DNA of 64,000 nucleotides from NCBI GenBank assembly GCA_021234155.1, contig JAJEKV010000264.1:1-64000 (forward strand), read 5' to 3'. Source of the DNA: Isoetes taiwanensis (taxonomy: Eukaryota > Streptophyta > Lycopodiopsida > Isoetales > Isoetaceae). The notes below the pieces were generated by a model that searched no databases, was not told the origin of the DNA, and saw only the letters and a program-made list of their open reading frames with translations. Positions 32,771 to 43,228 of the stretch are shown here, one piece after another; position 1 is the stretch's first letter; each line of letters begins with the position of its first letter. Both the position numbers and the translations under genes were made by a program.

Positions 32771-35337
32771 TGTAACGGTCCTAGGCTCTAAGATTTGCAA
32801 AGATTGGTAACCGCATTATAAAGCATATATCTATTAGATTGGGATATATGCATGGCATATATCCACATAAGCAAAGCCACATAAGCAAAACTATAAAAAG
32901 GGAAAAATTATAGAAGAGGGCTTTTGGTGGTAATGCGGAGGAATTTTTGCAAGAGAGGAGCTCTAGAAGGAATTTGGGCTGAGGAGTCTGAGGAGGCTAT
33001 CCGAGGCAAGAGCTTGGCGAGACAAGATCAAATTATTCTTCCCTTTCCGTGTGGGTTTGGTTTCAATTGATTGGATTCCATGAGATTTCATATGTCAAGG
33101 TGATTAAGATTTGTAAGGCTATCCGGTGGTTAGTAAGAACTCTAAAAGTTGCTATTCTATAAGGCTTTATTATGAATCCATCCGAGGCAAAGCTCGCGTT
33201 GGTACAACTCAAATCAATCCGAATTGCAAGAGGGCATGGGTATTAAGTCAGAATCACGGAGATAGCTAGATTTACGTAAATAATGTTAATTTGATAGAAT
33301 CGTGGATAGGAACAGTCAATTGCTTCTATACGTACCGATTTGGGAAGTTAAAACCCCATTTACCTTGATTAACCCTTTGCCGTGACCGGAATCGCTGATA
33401 AATCGAGGCTTGTTGCTTTGTTAGCTGGGCCGGTTGAGGTGACAAATCGCTTGAATCAGGTCGGAATTGGTGGAGAAGGCCGGATTTGGGCCTCCTAAAG
33501 CGGGCCATACCCAGCTAGCCTGCATGCTGAATCGAGGCAAGAGAGGCATCTTGAGCCGCCAAATTGGGCCCCGAAGGGGTCGAAACCGCCCTAGGGAGCC
33601 AAGCTGTGGGATCTTGAATGCCGATTTGGCTTCTCGAGGGGCCGATCCGGCCCGTAAGTCTCTAGCCATGCCTAATCAGTCGATTGCTCCCCCAAAATGC
33701 TTCTCGCAGGTCGGAAGGCCGCACCCAAAAGTGGGTCTCAAGGCTTGTCGGTTCCCGTGGGTAATTTTATTGTCTTGTTTGTTCCTTGTTGTCACTTTTG
33801 TTGTATTTTTCTTTTATGTTTACTTAATAAATTGGTGGTTCAAGGGGGAAAAAGGAGCATAAGAAGCTCGCATGAAGTCCATATTATTCAGTGAGTAAAC
33901 TTGTTTGAGCTGCAAGCTATTTGGAAAGGAAAATATAATAAACAGAGGCATGTAAAACTTAATTGCTTGGAATAGTCGTTGTAGGGAAATAATGCGTAAT
34001 TTAACAATCATAAGAAGAACATGTTAATAATGAATAAATGTTAAAACCGCTTGTTCTAGAGAGATGGGGCATAGCCCGGGAACAAAGGGACAAGGCTTAT
34101 ATTGGCACGCTTGGGGTCAAAGACGCATTGTGGGTTTTAAGGTCAGAAGTTTGTATACAAGACTTCGAGATTGCTTGTCTTGATAAATTAGTTAGCTATG
34201 GAAGTGGATCTTTAATATTAAAATCTTGAAACCATATCTAAGGAAGTTTAATTAAATAATATGGTGAAGTGAGTATGCTGCATCGACCTGTTGGATTGTG
34301 CACATGGTCTTCATCAATCGACTGGCTACCTCGACGTTTTATTAGTGGTATGGGCAACATCGGCAAGGATATGATTTAGGCACTTGTGTATAGTAAACAT
34401 TCTAATGAATACCCCATGTCATACTATTGTTCTTGATGTTTTGTTATGTATTTGAACCTCCGGGCCTCGGACTCTGTGTTCGGTGGGCTGGGATAGCTCC
34501 GCATTCTCATGTCATCGTGCTTTTTGTATCTATGCTCGTGACACGGGGTGGTCTCCTCACGGGCGAGCTTCCCGGTGAGGTTGTACGCCAACTCCCGTGG
34601 ACTCCATGGTAAGAGGTCCTCCGCCGACTGACGGGCCGGGAGGGGTATGCGCGAGCACGCAGGTTCACCCCACCAACTCCGCCAACGGGCTCTAATGTGA
34701 GCTGGCCGGGCATTTCTCGCTAACGTGGCCCGCATGTAGGCCGGCTGAGCTTCCCATTGTCCCTGAGCTTTGTTATGTTGTTTTGGTACTTTGGCTTTGT
34801 GTTCTTTGCTCTTGACTCTTATGATATTTCTTTTGTTGTCATTGTCTCTAACCGCACCATAGTCTCTTGTATATATGGAATTGTTCATGTGTATGTTATC
34901 CAAGATGCCGAGTGTTCCTATATATAAAGAGTATAGCCACGGGATCCCCACTTAGTCACGCAGGACTAACCCCGTGAGTGCATGTGCGCTGAACCCGCAA
35001 GGTGGCGTCAAGTTGATGGTGGCAATGTGGCGGGGAATCGCGGCTTGAGTTCTAGAGCTAGCAGTTTCTGTTGATTCGCTCAGTGTTGTTGTATATGGAT
35101 ATTGATAACACATTGTAAATATTTACGCTATTGATTTGTCCAGTTAGAACTTGGAATATATTAAGCTTGTGAATATGTTGAATGCATGAACCAGGGTTGT
35201 TTGTTGAGCCTAAACTGTGGATTTAATTTTCAAAGGAAGATTTGATTCTTCACCTAAATTCACCTGTGCATAAATCTAGTTGTAAGTCAGACAAGATCCC
35301 GAGTTGCCCGGAGGGTCAACTCGGCAGGCTCGTCACA
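32771..35337 (+). mobile_element. 2.57-kb solo LTR-like insertion with 5-bp target duplication
   Basis: It starts TGTAACGGTCC and ends GGCTCGTCACA, with GTTGT on both sides (32766-32770 and 35338-35342). Removing it restores a module whose sister copy, near 32560-32610, runs continuously through the same point (CCACGTTGTTGTCCACAAG). This confirms both the boundary and the insertion. A TATA-like CTATAAAAAG lies at 32891-32900. No primer site, gag or pol was found, so it is most simply a long solo LTR of an LTR family different from family 1; both share the CGTCACA end. Confidence 0.82.
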
Positions 35338-35342
35338 GTTGT

Positions 35343-35689
35343 TGTACACGAGGTGTTATATTGGGCACATTCGAATGGCCACTTTTAGTTTGTTTCGTGT
35401 TCTTGACGTTCTTTTTTATGGTTTTACATTGATGCTTATCTTCGGCTTGGACCCGTCTCTCTATGGTAACGATTCTCGCTTCGCCGCAATGGGTTTTCGG
35501 CACATGCCGCGGCTGGTTCCACATGATGCAGCTTCAGGTTTCACGCCGGGCGGGCGTTTCGCCTTCTCACTTCACCGCGTGCTTCGCGGACCCGCCTCAA
35601 TATTTGAGGTTTCGCGGTTGGGCTTGTAGTTAGGAAGTTCTCTTCCGTAGTCGGCCGTTTTGTGTCTATCGCGAGTCCCTTCCCGACCG
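35343..35689. other. Right continuation of the T-rich repeat complex
   Basis: It begins with the interrupted TGTACACGAGGTGTTATATTGG module. It contains at 35651-35684 a 34-bp stretch (TCGGCCGTTTTGTGTCTATC and onward) that is repeated at 36702-36736. No gene. Confidence 0.5.
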
Positions 35690-35830
35690 CGATCGTCCGG
35701 AGCCATCGGATCGCCATTCGGGAGGGACGAGCCACTATATAAGGCTCTTTCTCCTTCAAAGACCGGTTATCGGGCTTTCTCACAAGCAGCCTTCCTTCCT
35801 TCTCCGAAGCTTCCCCCTTCCGCCTTACCT
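35690..35830 (+). promoter_or_regulatory. TATA promoter-like module, right copy
   Basis: Direct copy of 27752-27930: GAGCCATCGGATCGCCATTC, then GGGACGAGCCACTATATAAG (TATA box 35736-35743) and CT-rich sequence. The copies diverge beyond about 35830. They are 7.9 kb apart, or 5.4 kb after subtracting the LTR-like insertion. Confidence 0.6.
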
Positions 35831-35920
35831 TTCGGGGGGACACGCCTGTCGTTGTTCACTTTGCATTTACTATAATAATGTTTTTTGCATCACTATCATG
35901 TCATTTTTCATATGTTGTTT

Positions 35921-36112
35921 TTATTTCCACCTTGAGGGTGATGCTATTTATTTCCACCTTGAGGGTGATGCTATTTTTTTCCACCTTGAGGGTGATGCTA
36001 TTTTTCCACCTTGAGGGTGATGCTATTTTTTCCACCTTGAGGGTGATGCTATTTATTTCCACCTTGAGGGTGACGATACTTTAATTTCCACCATTTGGGT
36101 GATGCTTTTTCA
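35921..36112. repeat. Minisatellite, ~28-bp unit, about seven copies
   Basis: Units of TTTCCACCTTGAGGGTGATG plus CTATT and a variable T/A spacer. The last copies degenerate (CACCATTTGGGTGATGC, CACCTTCCGGGTGCTG). Each unit carries an inverted CACC...GGGTG pair. The repetitive STLRVMLF-containing plus-strand frame arises from it. Confidence 0.92.
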
Positions 36113-36854
36113 CCTTCCGGGTGCTGATTTTTATGTTCTAGTTTGCTCTTCTTTTGCAGGGGGTTGGTTGTGCGGCTTGCCTTGTCCATGCCATGCATGT
36201 TAGTTCTTTCTAACCATTTACGGGGTATTTTTAGGGTTTTTTGAGTTGCTGTAGTTTTTTGGCGGTCGTTTGGGGATCCTTTTTCGACTTCGCCATCGAC
36301 ATGTCTCCTTCGCCTCTCCTCGGCTCTCGCCATCTTCGGGGTCTTGCTCGATTTGTGTTCGCCAAAGACATCATCTTTTTCGGTTCTCCAGCAACACATT
36401 CGGCTTCTCGCCGCCCTTCGGGGGTCCTGTTATCTTGGGGGTTCGCCCCTCCATCTTCTTCGGTTTTCCAGCATCACATTCAAGGTTGTTGGCTTAATTA
36501 TTTCTCATTAGGGTTTTCCTCGAAAACCCGAAAGGGCGGGGTTTTTTATCCCGGTGAGAAGTTGTCGCCATTGCCCTTCTATGTTGCCTGTGCACATTTC
36601 TTTTTATGGGGTAGTCCGATATTGTTCCTATGGTCGGCTACCCCTCTCTATTCGTCAAACCATTGTATACTGCTGCTGTGATGAATGACAAGCCTATCTA
36701 TTCGGCCGGTTTTGTGTCTATCGCGAGTCCCTTCCCAGAATGTCAACTTAAATTGCATCAAAACAACAACTTCAAGCACAATGATGCTCTGTAACTCAAC
36801 GAGGAGGAGGCAACCAAATCGTGAAGGTGTCTTGCAAGCAAATGGCATTACAAT
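36113..36854. other. No gene recognised; contains second copy of a 35-bp repeat
   Basis: A pair of related segments near 36370-36400 and 36455-36480 share CGGTTTTCCAGCA-like words. At 36702-36736 the stretch GTGTCTATCGCGAGTCCC and flanks repeat 35651-35684. After 36738 the sequence composition changes to A-rich and leads into the Rep-like relic. Confidence 0.4.
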
Positions 36855-37919
36855 GTGGATACGGTCCTGATAGAGCTAGATGCCCAAAATGCAACTGAGG
36901 TATTCTACAACACCCTGCATTATGACATCCATAGACCATTCAATTCCATGGTTTTCAAACAGAAGCACTTGTCATCGACAAGATCAACGATGAGACATGA
37001 GGCCCATGGCTTACCAAACGTCAGAAGGCACAATCTCCTCGTCTACAAACATAGACAGAGATGCGTCTAGCAATGAGGATGTTCAAGAGATAATGTCGAG
37101 GGCTAAAGGAGGAAAGAAAGCATGCAAGATCCAAGGTCCAGTTGGGGAATGGGGGGGAGAGCGGGAGATCTCCGTAACCATTGGCATTGGAGGGACAAAT
37201 ATAGGCCTTATGTTGATAGACAATGTTTATCAATTCCTACAAGAACATTGCTTTGTAGGGATGGTTGCAACTGAATGAGGGTCAAACTTGGACCATCTGC
37301 ACCTCCAAAGCACTGTTGGAGTTAGAGGTGCATCAACACTTATAAAGAAAGCGATGCGGGACACTACAAAGCCAATAGGAGCAAAAGTTATTTGTTGTAC
37401 ACTAAGGGGTACAAAATTGCACAACTTTGATGGCATGGTGGGTATATTACTATATGTTGGAAAACCTGATTACACACAAAGGATGCATAATATTTCAACC
37501 GATGATATAAACAGGGGACAGGAGAAGTATGCACTATATGGTGCAGGTGAGTTGAAACATGAGATTTGTCTTGATCCATGAAACCTCTTCAAGATAAGAC
37601 CCTTTTATCTTGTACCACATTTACATTTGTCCTTAACATTCGCGATCACAGAGGTGTGATTAGAATAGGAAAATTATATCTTAGCACACAACAGTCTATT
37701 CCAGCTAATGGTCAAAATGCTAGCCTTAGAAGAGTTGAAGCTGCTTATGAATTGATGATGGACCCTTCAAATGCAACTAGGAAAAAAGTTTTCTTAGTCT
37801 TCTTTGGAGAGCAACCCAACAACCCATCAGGAGTGCCTAGCAGAGGCAACTTTAACCTATTTCCAAACAGGTTTAGATATTTCGATGACCCAAATCCTGT
37901 AAATGAAAGTGCCTTCTAG
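36855..37919 (+). pseudogene. Decayed Rep/HUH-endonuclease-like coding region
   Basis: Consecutive plus-strand blocks make one damaged coding region. About 36860-36980 has NATEVFYNTLHYDIHRPFNS. Block 36997-37278 has ISVTIGIGGTN, a glycine-rich strand. After an in-frame TGA at 37276-37278 the same frame continues with HLHLQ (37294-37308), a His-hydrophobic-His motif of HUH endonucleases. Further along are GAKVICCTLRG and MVGILLYVGKPDY, where the Tyr motif of such enzymes would be expected. After a frame change near 37578 a last block ends RYFDDPNPVNESAF at 37919. The order (Gly strand, HUH, Tyr) fits rolling-circle Rep proteins or replitron-type transposases. The region has at least one stop and one frameshift, and no helicase domain is visible. 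A DNA-virus-derived origin cannot be separated from a transposon one by eye. Confidence 0.5.
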
Positions 37920-38168
37920 ACGTAGACCTCATACTATATAAAGGCTACAAAACACACAAGTAGTGGGCACTCCAGGGGACGGCATCATTAGATTCACAAA
38001 CATAGGACTACCTCTACGAGATGAGTAAAATCACATTCGATTTAAGTAAATAAAAATGGTATGCTATATCTTGTTGTTTAGAATAAATAAAGATGCAATG
38101 CTATATTTACTTTCTTGTTGTATTTACATTACTCTCAGTGGACGATAAAAAAACTATTCTATTCTATT
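37920..38168. other. AT-rich flank of the LINE insertion
   Basis: No coding signal. TACTATATAAAGGCTAC near 37931 is TATA-like. The sequence continues after the LINE at 46237, since the LINE and one copy of the target duplication can be excised precisely. Confidence 0.5.
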
Positions 38169-38845
38169 ACTCTTATATTTATCGAGCTTAAAAAAATGCC
38201 ACGTCAGCTGAGGAGCGCCAATTTTTTTGAATCCTTTGTCTCATTCGATTCAAATTGGTTCTTGATAAAATTCACCTTGAATTTGAGCAATTGAGTCGGA
38301 TTTTCGAGTGAATTCATTGCTGGCTTTGTAGAGGCCAAGCAATTTTCAGATCCTCCTCATCCTAAGCTTCATACGGATGGGAAATTTTTTGTCATTCTGA
38401 AGCAAGAACAGAGAATTACTTGTGGTTTCCTTCAAGGTTCTTTCTCTGTGCTTTCGGAGTTCTCAATTTTCAAACATTTCTTTCCGGATCATCTGTTCAC
38501 AGCTGAATATGCCTTTACCCCCTGCTCGGAAGAATTTGAATGTGAAATCATAGATTCTTGGCTCCTCGAATTCATACGAAAGAAAATATTTCTCCTACAA
38601 CAATCTTTCATGCCTTTTGTGACTGATCTGACAAAAAGATTTCGGTAAAGCTATTTTCAGAATAATTTTGGGTCTAATAACTATGGTTTCTGTATTTTCT
38701 GGCTTTAATTTGGTTTTTCTTCTCCATCTTGTTCTCAATTTCCTCCATTGTCACACTCTCTTCCCTGACTATCTTGTTTAATTTCTCTCCTTCATCGATC
38801 CTGCTTTATTTTTCTTAGTGCTCTGTTTTCCCCCTTCTTTATTCA

Positions 38846-40294
38846 ATGGCCAACTTTCCTGAAAAACAAAAAAATTCAAATTTGCCTAAAAACCTAAGTG
38901 CCAATTCTCTCATTCTTCTGCACAAGTTTATGCTTCTTCTTTCCAACCAGAGAGGCGATCTGCTCAACCAGTTAAGCTCTTTCCACTCTAATCCTTCCAA
39001 TGTGCTGAAATTTGGAGATTTTGCTGATTTAAATTTTCTTTCAAAAGAAATGCAATATTTTTCCTCAGATGTTCCTCACTGGGACAACCTTTCTAAAGAT
39101 CCAAGTGTTGACAATTTCACACCAATCCTTGATGCAAATGCGTGTCTACCTTATGGGGATCCAAGGCCAATTCAGCAAATCCATTCTGATCGGGATCTTA
39201 CTCAAGAATTCTTCAATTTGCAGTATCTGACTCGTCCAAACCTCCAACTCTTTAAAGGTATTCATCTGAACAGTTCTTCCATAGCTTCAAAAATCGAATC
39301 CTTGTCTTCTACTGCAGTTGTTATTTCTGTTGATAAAGTTGGAGTTAATATTCAGCACCTATGGGATCACCTGCTTAGATTACACAAAGGAATTGTTATT
39401 AACTCTATCTATTGGCTAAACTATCCCTACCTCTTAATGGAATGTGGAAATAGCAGAACTGCTAATTTTATGCTGAAATTGGGACACTCGACCTTTAATA
39501 CTTTTCAAATTTCATTCATAAAATGGAGTTCCTCTCTGCCTATCAGTGAATTTGGAAAATTCTTTATAGCCTCTGTGACCATGAATGATCTGTCCCCTAT
39601 CTACTGGAATGAGGATTGTTTCTCAAAAATTTTTAACTCCTTTGGCTCATATATCTCTTCTGAATTCTTCCTCTATAAGCCTCCTAAGTGCTATATCCGG
39701 CTTGACATTACCAAACCAATTCCTACTACCATTCCCCTGATTGATTTCTTTGGAAAACCTATGAATCTTCATCTGAGATGGGTGGGATTACCAAATTTTT
39801 GCCAGAATTGCAAAACCAGACATTTCTTTAACTCTGCCTGTAGCATCACAAAAGACAAAGGGAATTCAGAGAATCAAGCTTCAGACAGTTCACAAAAAGA
39901 ATTTAAAAATACCAACAGTTCTGGGAATTCTTCTGGACAAAGGCAGGGTTATGATATTCAGAGAGATCTATCTGATACTCGAGATTCCATGAGTCAGCAA
40001 AAATATGGTCAGAAAGATATCATCACCAAAGATAACATTCAACAATGGATACCATATGCCAAAGTTAATGGTAGCAGAAGAAGAATTCTTAAAAAAAGAG
40101 AATTTAAACAGAATCAGTTGGGGCAAAAAAGTGACATGGCCTTTATATCTCATGATCTGGCAGCATTTGACCTTGCACCTTCAACAATTAAGGTTCTAAA
40201 CAAGGGTGCATTTTTCAAGAATGCTATCAAAAATGACTCAGCTATTGATAAAAGGGATATTGGTTGTCAAATCAAAATCAAAAGACTGAAATGA
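38846..40294 (+). CDS. LINE ORF1 protein (nucleic-acid binding, zinc knuckle)
   Basis: A 482-codon frame from ATG at 38846. The N-terminal half is Asn/Ser/Phe-rich. The central part (LRLHKGIVINSIYWLNYP, MLKLGHSTFNTFQISFIKW) and PLIDFFGKPMNLHLRWVGLP resemble the DUF4283-like domain seen in plant LINE and related proteins. A CCHC-type knuckle follows, CQNCKTRHFFNSAC (about residues 319-332), and then a Lys/Gln/Ser-rich basic tail. ORF1 proteins coat LINE RNA and act in the ribonucleoprotein. The frame is intact to 40294, where it ends next to an overlapping frame that continues with similar composition. Confidence 0.85.
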   Translation: MANFPEKQKNSNLPKNLSANSLILLHKFMLLLSNQRGDLLNQLSSFHSNPSNVLKFGDFADLNFLSKEMQYFSSDVPHWDNLSKDPSVDNFTPILDANACLPYGDPRPIQQIHSDRDLTQEFFNLQYLTRPNLQLFKGIHLNSSSIASKIESLSSTAVVISVDKVGVNIQHLWDHLLRLHKGIVINSIYWLNYPYLLMECGNSRTANFMLKLGHSTFNTFQISFIKWSSSLPISEFGKFFIASVTMNDLSPIYWNEDCFSKIFNSFGSYISSEFFLYKPPKCYIRLDITKPIPTTIPLIDFFGKPMNLHLRWVGLPNFCQNCKTRHFFNSACSITKDKGNSENQASDSSQKEFKNTNSSGNSSGQRQGYDIQRDLSDTRDSMSQQKYGQKDIITKDNIQQWIPYAKVNGSRRRILKKREFKQNQLGQKSDMAFISHDLAAFDLAPSTIKVLNKGAFFKNAIKNDSAIDKRDIGCQIKIKRLK

Positions 40295-41217
40295 CAAGTA
40301 CTGAGTATAATAAATCAATGCTCAAAGGAAAGGCTCCCCTACAGCATCAGCAGTATGATTTGCATAAAACCTTAAAGGGCATTTTGCTTGACTCCAAAAA
40401 GGCAGCATCTGAAAGACATAAAGGGATTAGAATTTTGGATAATCCCAAAGAAATTTGGCAATCAACCTTTGGGATCAATAGTAGTCCTCCAACCTCAAAG
40501 GTTACAAATGGCTCAGAGGGTAAAGAGGAGTCATTAATTATGGAAAACAAACAATCTGGAACAAACATTGCAGACAATGCAAAATGTCAAAGCAAGATAC
40601 AATGTTCAAATAGTTTTGGTGTCCTTGCTCAGTTAAATAATGACCTTTGTACAGACAACATTGAGACATTGAACACATTGGAAACTCAGGATCCCACATT
40701 GCCTAATTCCACATATTCCTCCAATCATGATCCTCCTCTCTCATTTCCTTTAATAGACCTATCTGACACTCATGTTAACCTTGTTGAACCTTCACAACAT
40801 CAAAGCCTCTGCTACAATGGCTCCATTTCCAGTCACATAGCTCAGCAGCTTGCAGAATTGCATGTGGAAATCGATGGACAAAGTATTCTTAGCAAAATTA
40901 TAGATCATCAGGCAGCAGTAGATGACAATGACAGTTCAAGGCAGAAAAGTAGGAATACTCATAAGGAAGCTCAGGCTAATGGATCGATGAGTTGGAAACA
41001 TGGAATTAAATGTGAGTTAGGACAGGAAAATGACATGGCAAATCTTCAAGATGTACAGAGCAATTCCAAAGCAAAAGAGGTACCTTCAGCAATCACAAAT
41101 GAGGAGTTGGCTAATAACAGGCAAGATCTAATCCCTAATGATAATAATTTAATTGTAAACCAAACCCTTGCTGTGAATCCAAATTCTGGAGTTGCTCTCA
41201 CCAAGAAAATCAGGTAA
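40264..41217 (+). pseudogene. Continuation of LINE ORF1 in another frame
   Basis: This 317-codon frame overlaps the end of the main ORF1 frame by 31 bp and has the same Ser/Asn/Lys-rich, low-complexity character. It has no domain I recognise. The simplest reading is that ORF1 was once longer and is split by a one-base indel near 40270-40290. A programmed frameshift is possible but I see no clear slippery site. Confidence 0.55.
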
Positions 41218-41493
41218 TTTCTGATATTGATAACTCTGATAAAGAAAATGATATTGAAAACTGTATTCAAAATATTGCTGATAGTGGATCTTGGGGAGAT
41301 GATTCTTATCTTTTAGGTCCTTCAAAATGTCCCTTATCTTCTAATCTCAAAATAAAAAAGGGGAGGAAAAAAAATAAATTCTAATAGAATTCTTAATATT
41401 TTAGGAACCCCTGCCAATAATACCAGAAAAAAGGTCAAAGAAAATATAAAGATCTGATATTTTCTTCTCCTATTCATTATTGACCTTTTAGCC

Positions 41494-41862
41494 ATGAAGA
41501 TCCTATCCTGGAATTTAAGAGGGATCAAAGGTCCTCTGAAGAGAAGAAGAGCTATTTCTCAGATTAGAGATTATAAGGCAGACATAATTCTATTGCGGGA
41601 ATTGAGACTTCCAAACTTTGAATGTTCGAATCTTGTTGATTGGATTGGCCCAGGCCAGTCTTCTATTTGGATTGAGGCTACAAACACCTCGGGTGGCCTC
41701 TGCATGATGTGGAAAAATCTGAATCACACTCTATTTTATAATAGCCCTTGTGCAGGCAGTAATATTTAATTATCTAAATTCTCCCTTTGGTGTTGTCAAT
41801 ATTTATGCCCCCACCATTTCTCTAAATGTCAAAAGACAAGGTAATGTCCCTTTCAAGCTCAA
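41494..41862 (+). pseudogene. LINE ORF2, endonuclease portion (broken)
   Basis: The frame begins MKILSWNLRGIKGPLKRRR, the typical start of the apurinic-type endonuclease of LINE ORF2, with the catalytic Asn in WNLRG. It continues with DIILLRELRL, where the Glu is kept. After a frame change near 41760 it reads VVNIYAPTISL. The next expected parts, including the GDFN motif and the His near the end of the domain, are missing, so a large internal deletion removed most of the endonuclease. Confidence 0.8.
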
Positions 41863-42642
41863 TTGCTCGATTTTAAACAGTGAGAAGTTCTGTGCTGAAT
41901 TCTCTGAATTTTATGGTAATCTCCCGAGAGTTCAGGTTATTGATTCCATGAAAGCCTTTTATTCTAACATTAAGGCCTCTAAATCTTGGATCAAGCAATG
42001 GTCCAAAAATCTCCATGAGCAAAGAAAAGATAATAAAAATAAGCTTCTGATAGCTATGAGGGAAGTTAGATCCAAATTGCAAAATGATCCTTTAAATACC
42101 TCCCTGCAACTAACTGAAGATGACCTTGAGCATGCCATTAAAAATATTGAAGAATATGAGGCCAAAGGAGCTGCTATGAAAAGCAAAATCAAATTCCATA
42201 ATTGCATGGATAACCGCAATACTAAATTCTTTTTCAGAATTGCCAAAAACAGGCTTCTAAAAAAGAAAATTTCTAGCATTCAAAATGAGAATGGCAATAT
42301 TCTGCATAATTACTGATTATTTCTTTTCCAAATACTCCAATATCTTTTCTAATCAGCAAAATATTGGCTGGGATAATGCTGAGGCTAATGGTTTTTTGAA
42401 TACTTTAAACTCCTTGCCTATCAATATTACTGATCCTCTAAGTGATCAGATCTTAAATTTGCCTTCAGAAGAGAAGATTAAGCAAACTTTGAGTGCCTTG
42501 GCTAAAGGTAAAAGCCCTGGGCCTGATGGATTTACCCCTGAATTTTTTATCAAATTCTGGGATGTTATTAAGCATGATCTTACTCTTATGATTAAAGGTT
42601 TTTGGCGTTCCAATCATCTGCACCCTGCCTTGTCTTCTGGAT
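41863..42642 (+). pseudogene. LINE ORF2, linker and start of reverse transcriptase
   Basis: Frame 41750-42316 contains a charged helical linker (SKIKFHNCMDNRNTKFFFRI). A frame change near 42300 leads to LAKGKSPGPDGFTPEFFIKFW, the well-known start of the LINE reverse-transcriptase domain. The block is cut by the nested LTR at 42643, and coding resumes after it at 43229. Confidence 0.8.
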
Positions 42643-43228
42643 TGTTTGGGGTCTGGGTTCGGGAACTCCTGGAAGACAGCCCTCTGTGAGGACCCGTGGA
42701 TCTAACAGGAGAGTCCGGGGGACTATGTCACGCGGGATTTGCTGAAAGAGAAGAAAAAGAAGAGAACAGAACAATTGAGAGAAAGATGATAAGCTTCCTT
42801 GATATCAATGATGAAAATACATGAGCTCTCGCAATAGAGAGAAAACTGAAAGGAGACAAGACTCAAAACTCATCTAAAAACTTATGAGCTAACTCTACTC
42901 ATATATATAGTACAATGGCCTTGGGCCCAATATAGACACTCTGACTGATCTCGGTGCCGACTCCTGGAAGGAGGCCTGATTTGCAGGAATGTTGGCGGTG
43001 CCTCTTGAAGTGCCTAGAATCACGCTGACGCTGACGCGGGCGGTGATGGGCCGTCACTTGTCTGAGCGGCGCCTCTTGTTGACAGCCAAAGGCTTTGACT
43101 GCGTGGCCTGCTGCTTAGTCTTCTGCGGAGGCTTGGATGTCTGACCCGTGGTTGACTGAGGATCTTTGAGCTTGACCTGGTCTGACGTATGCATGAATAG
43201 TCCTGTACCAGGAGGCACAGGACTAACA
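42643..43228 (-). mobile_element. Nested 586-bp solo LTR in the LINE reverse transcriptase
   Basis: It starts TGTTTGGGG and ends GACTAACA, giving the TGTT...AACA ends typical of Ty1/copia-type LTRs. It is flanked by TGGAT (42638-42642 and 43229-43233). Excising it with one copy of the duplication joins the LINE frame as SSGFISLIPK, which is the expected LINE sequence. A TATATATA box with downstream CT-rich sequence reads on the minus strand, suggesting minus orientation. No internal region or primer site is present. Confidence 0.88.

Noticed and set aside
27752-35830. A complete LTR retrotransposon defined by the two TATA modules
   Set aside because: Similarity between the two copies is limited to about 150 bp, I could not find TG...CA ends, target duplications or a primer site, and no coding motifs lie between them. 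Kept as a duplicated module only.
35878-36084. Repetitive STLRVMLF open frame
   Set aside because: It is the translation of a minisatellite, with units that are not multiples of three throughout.
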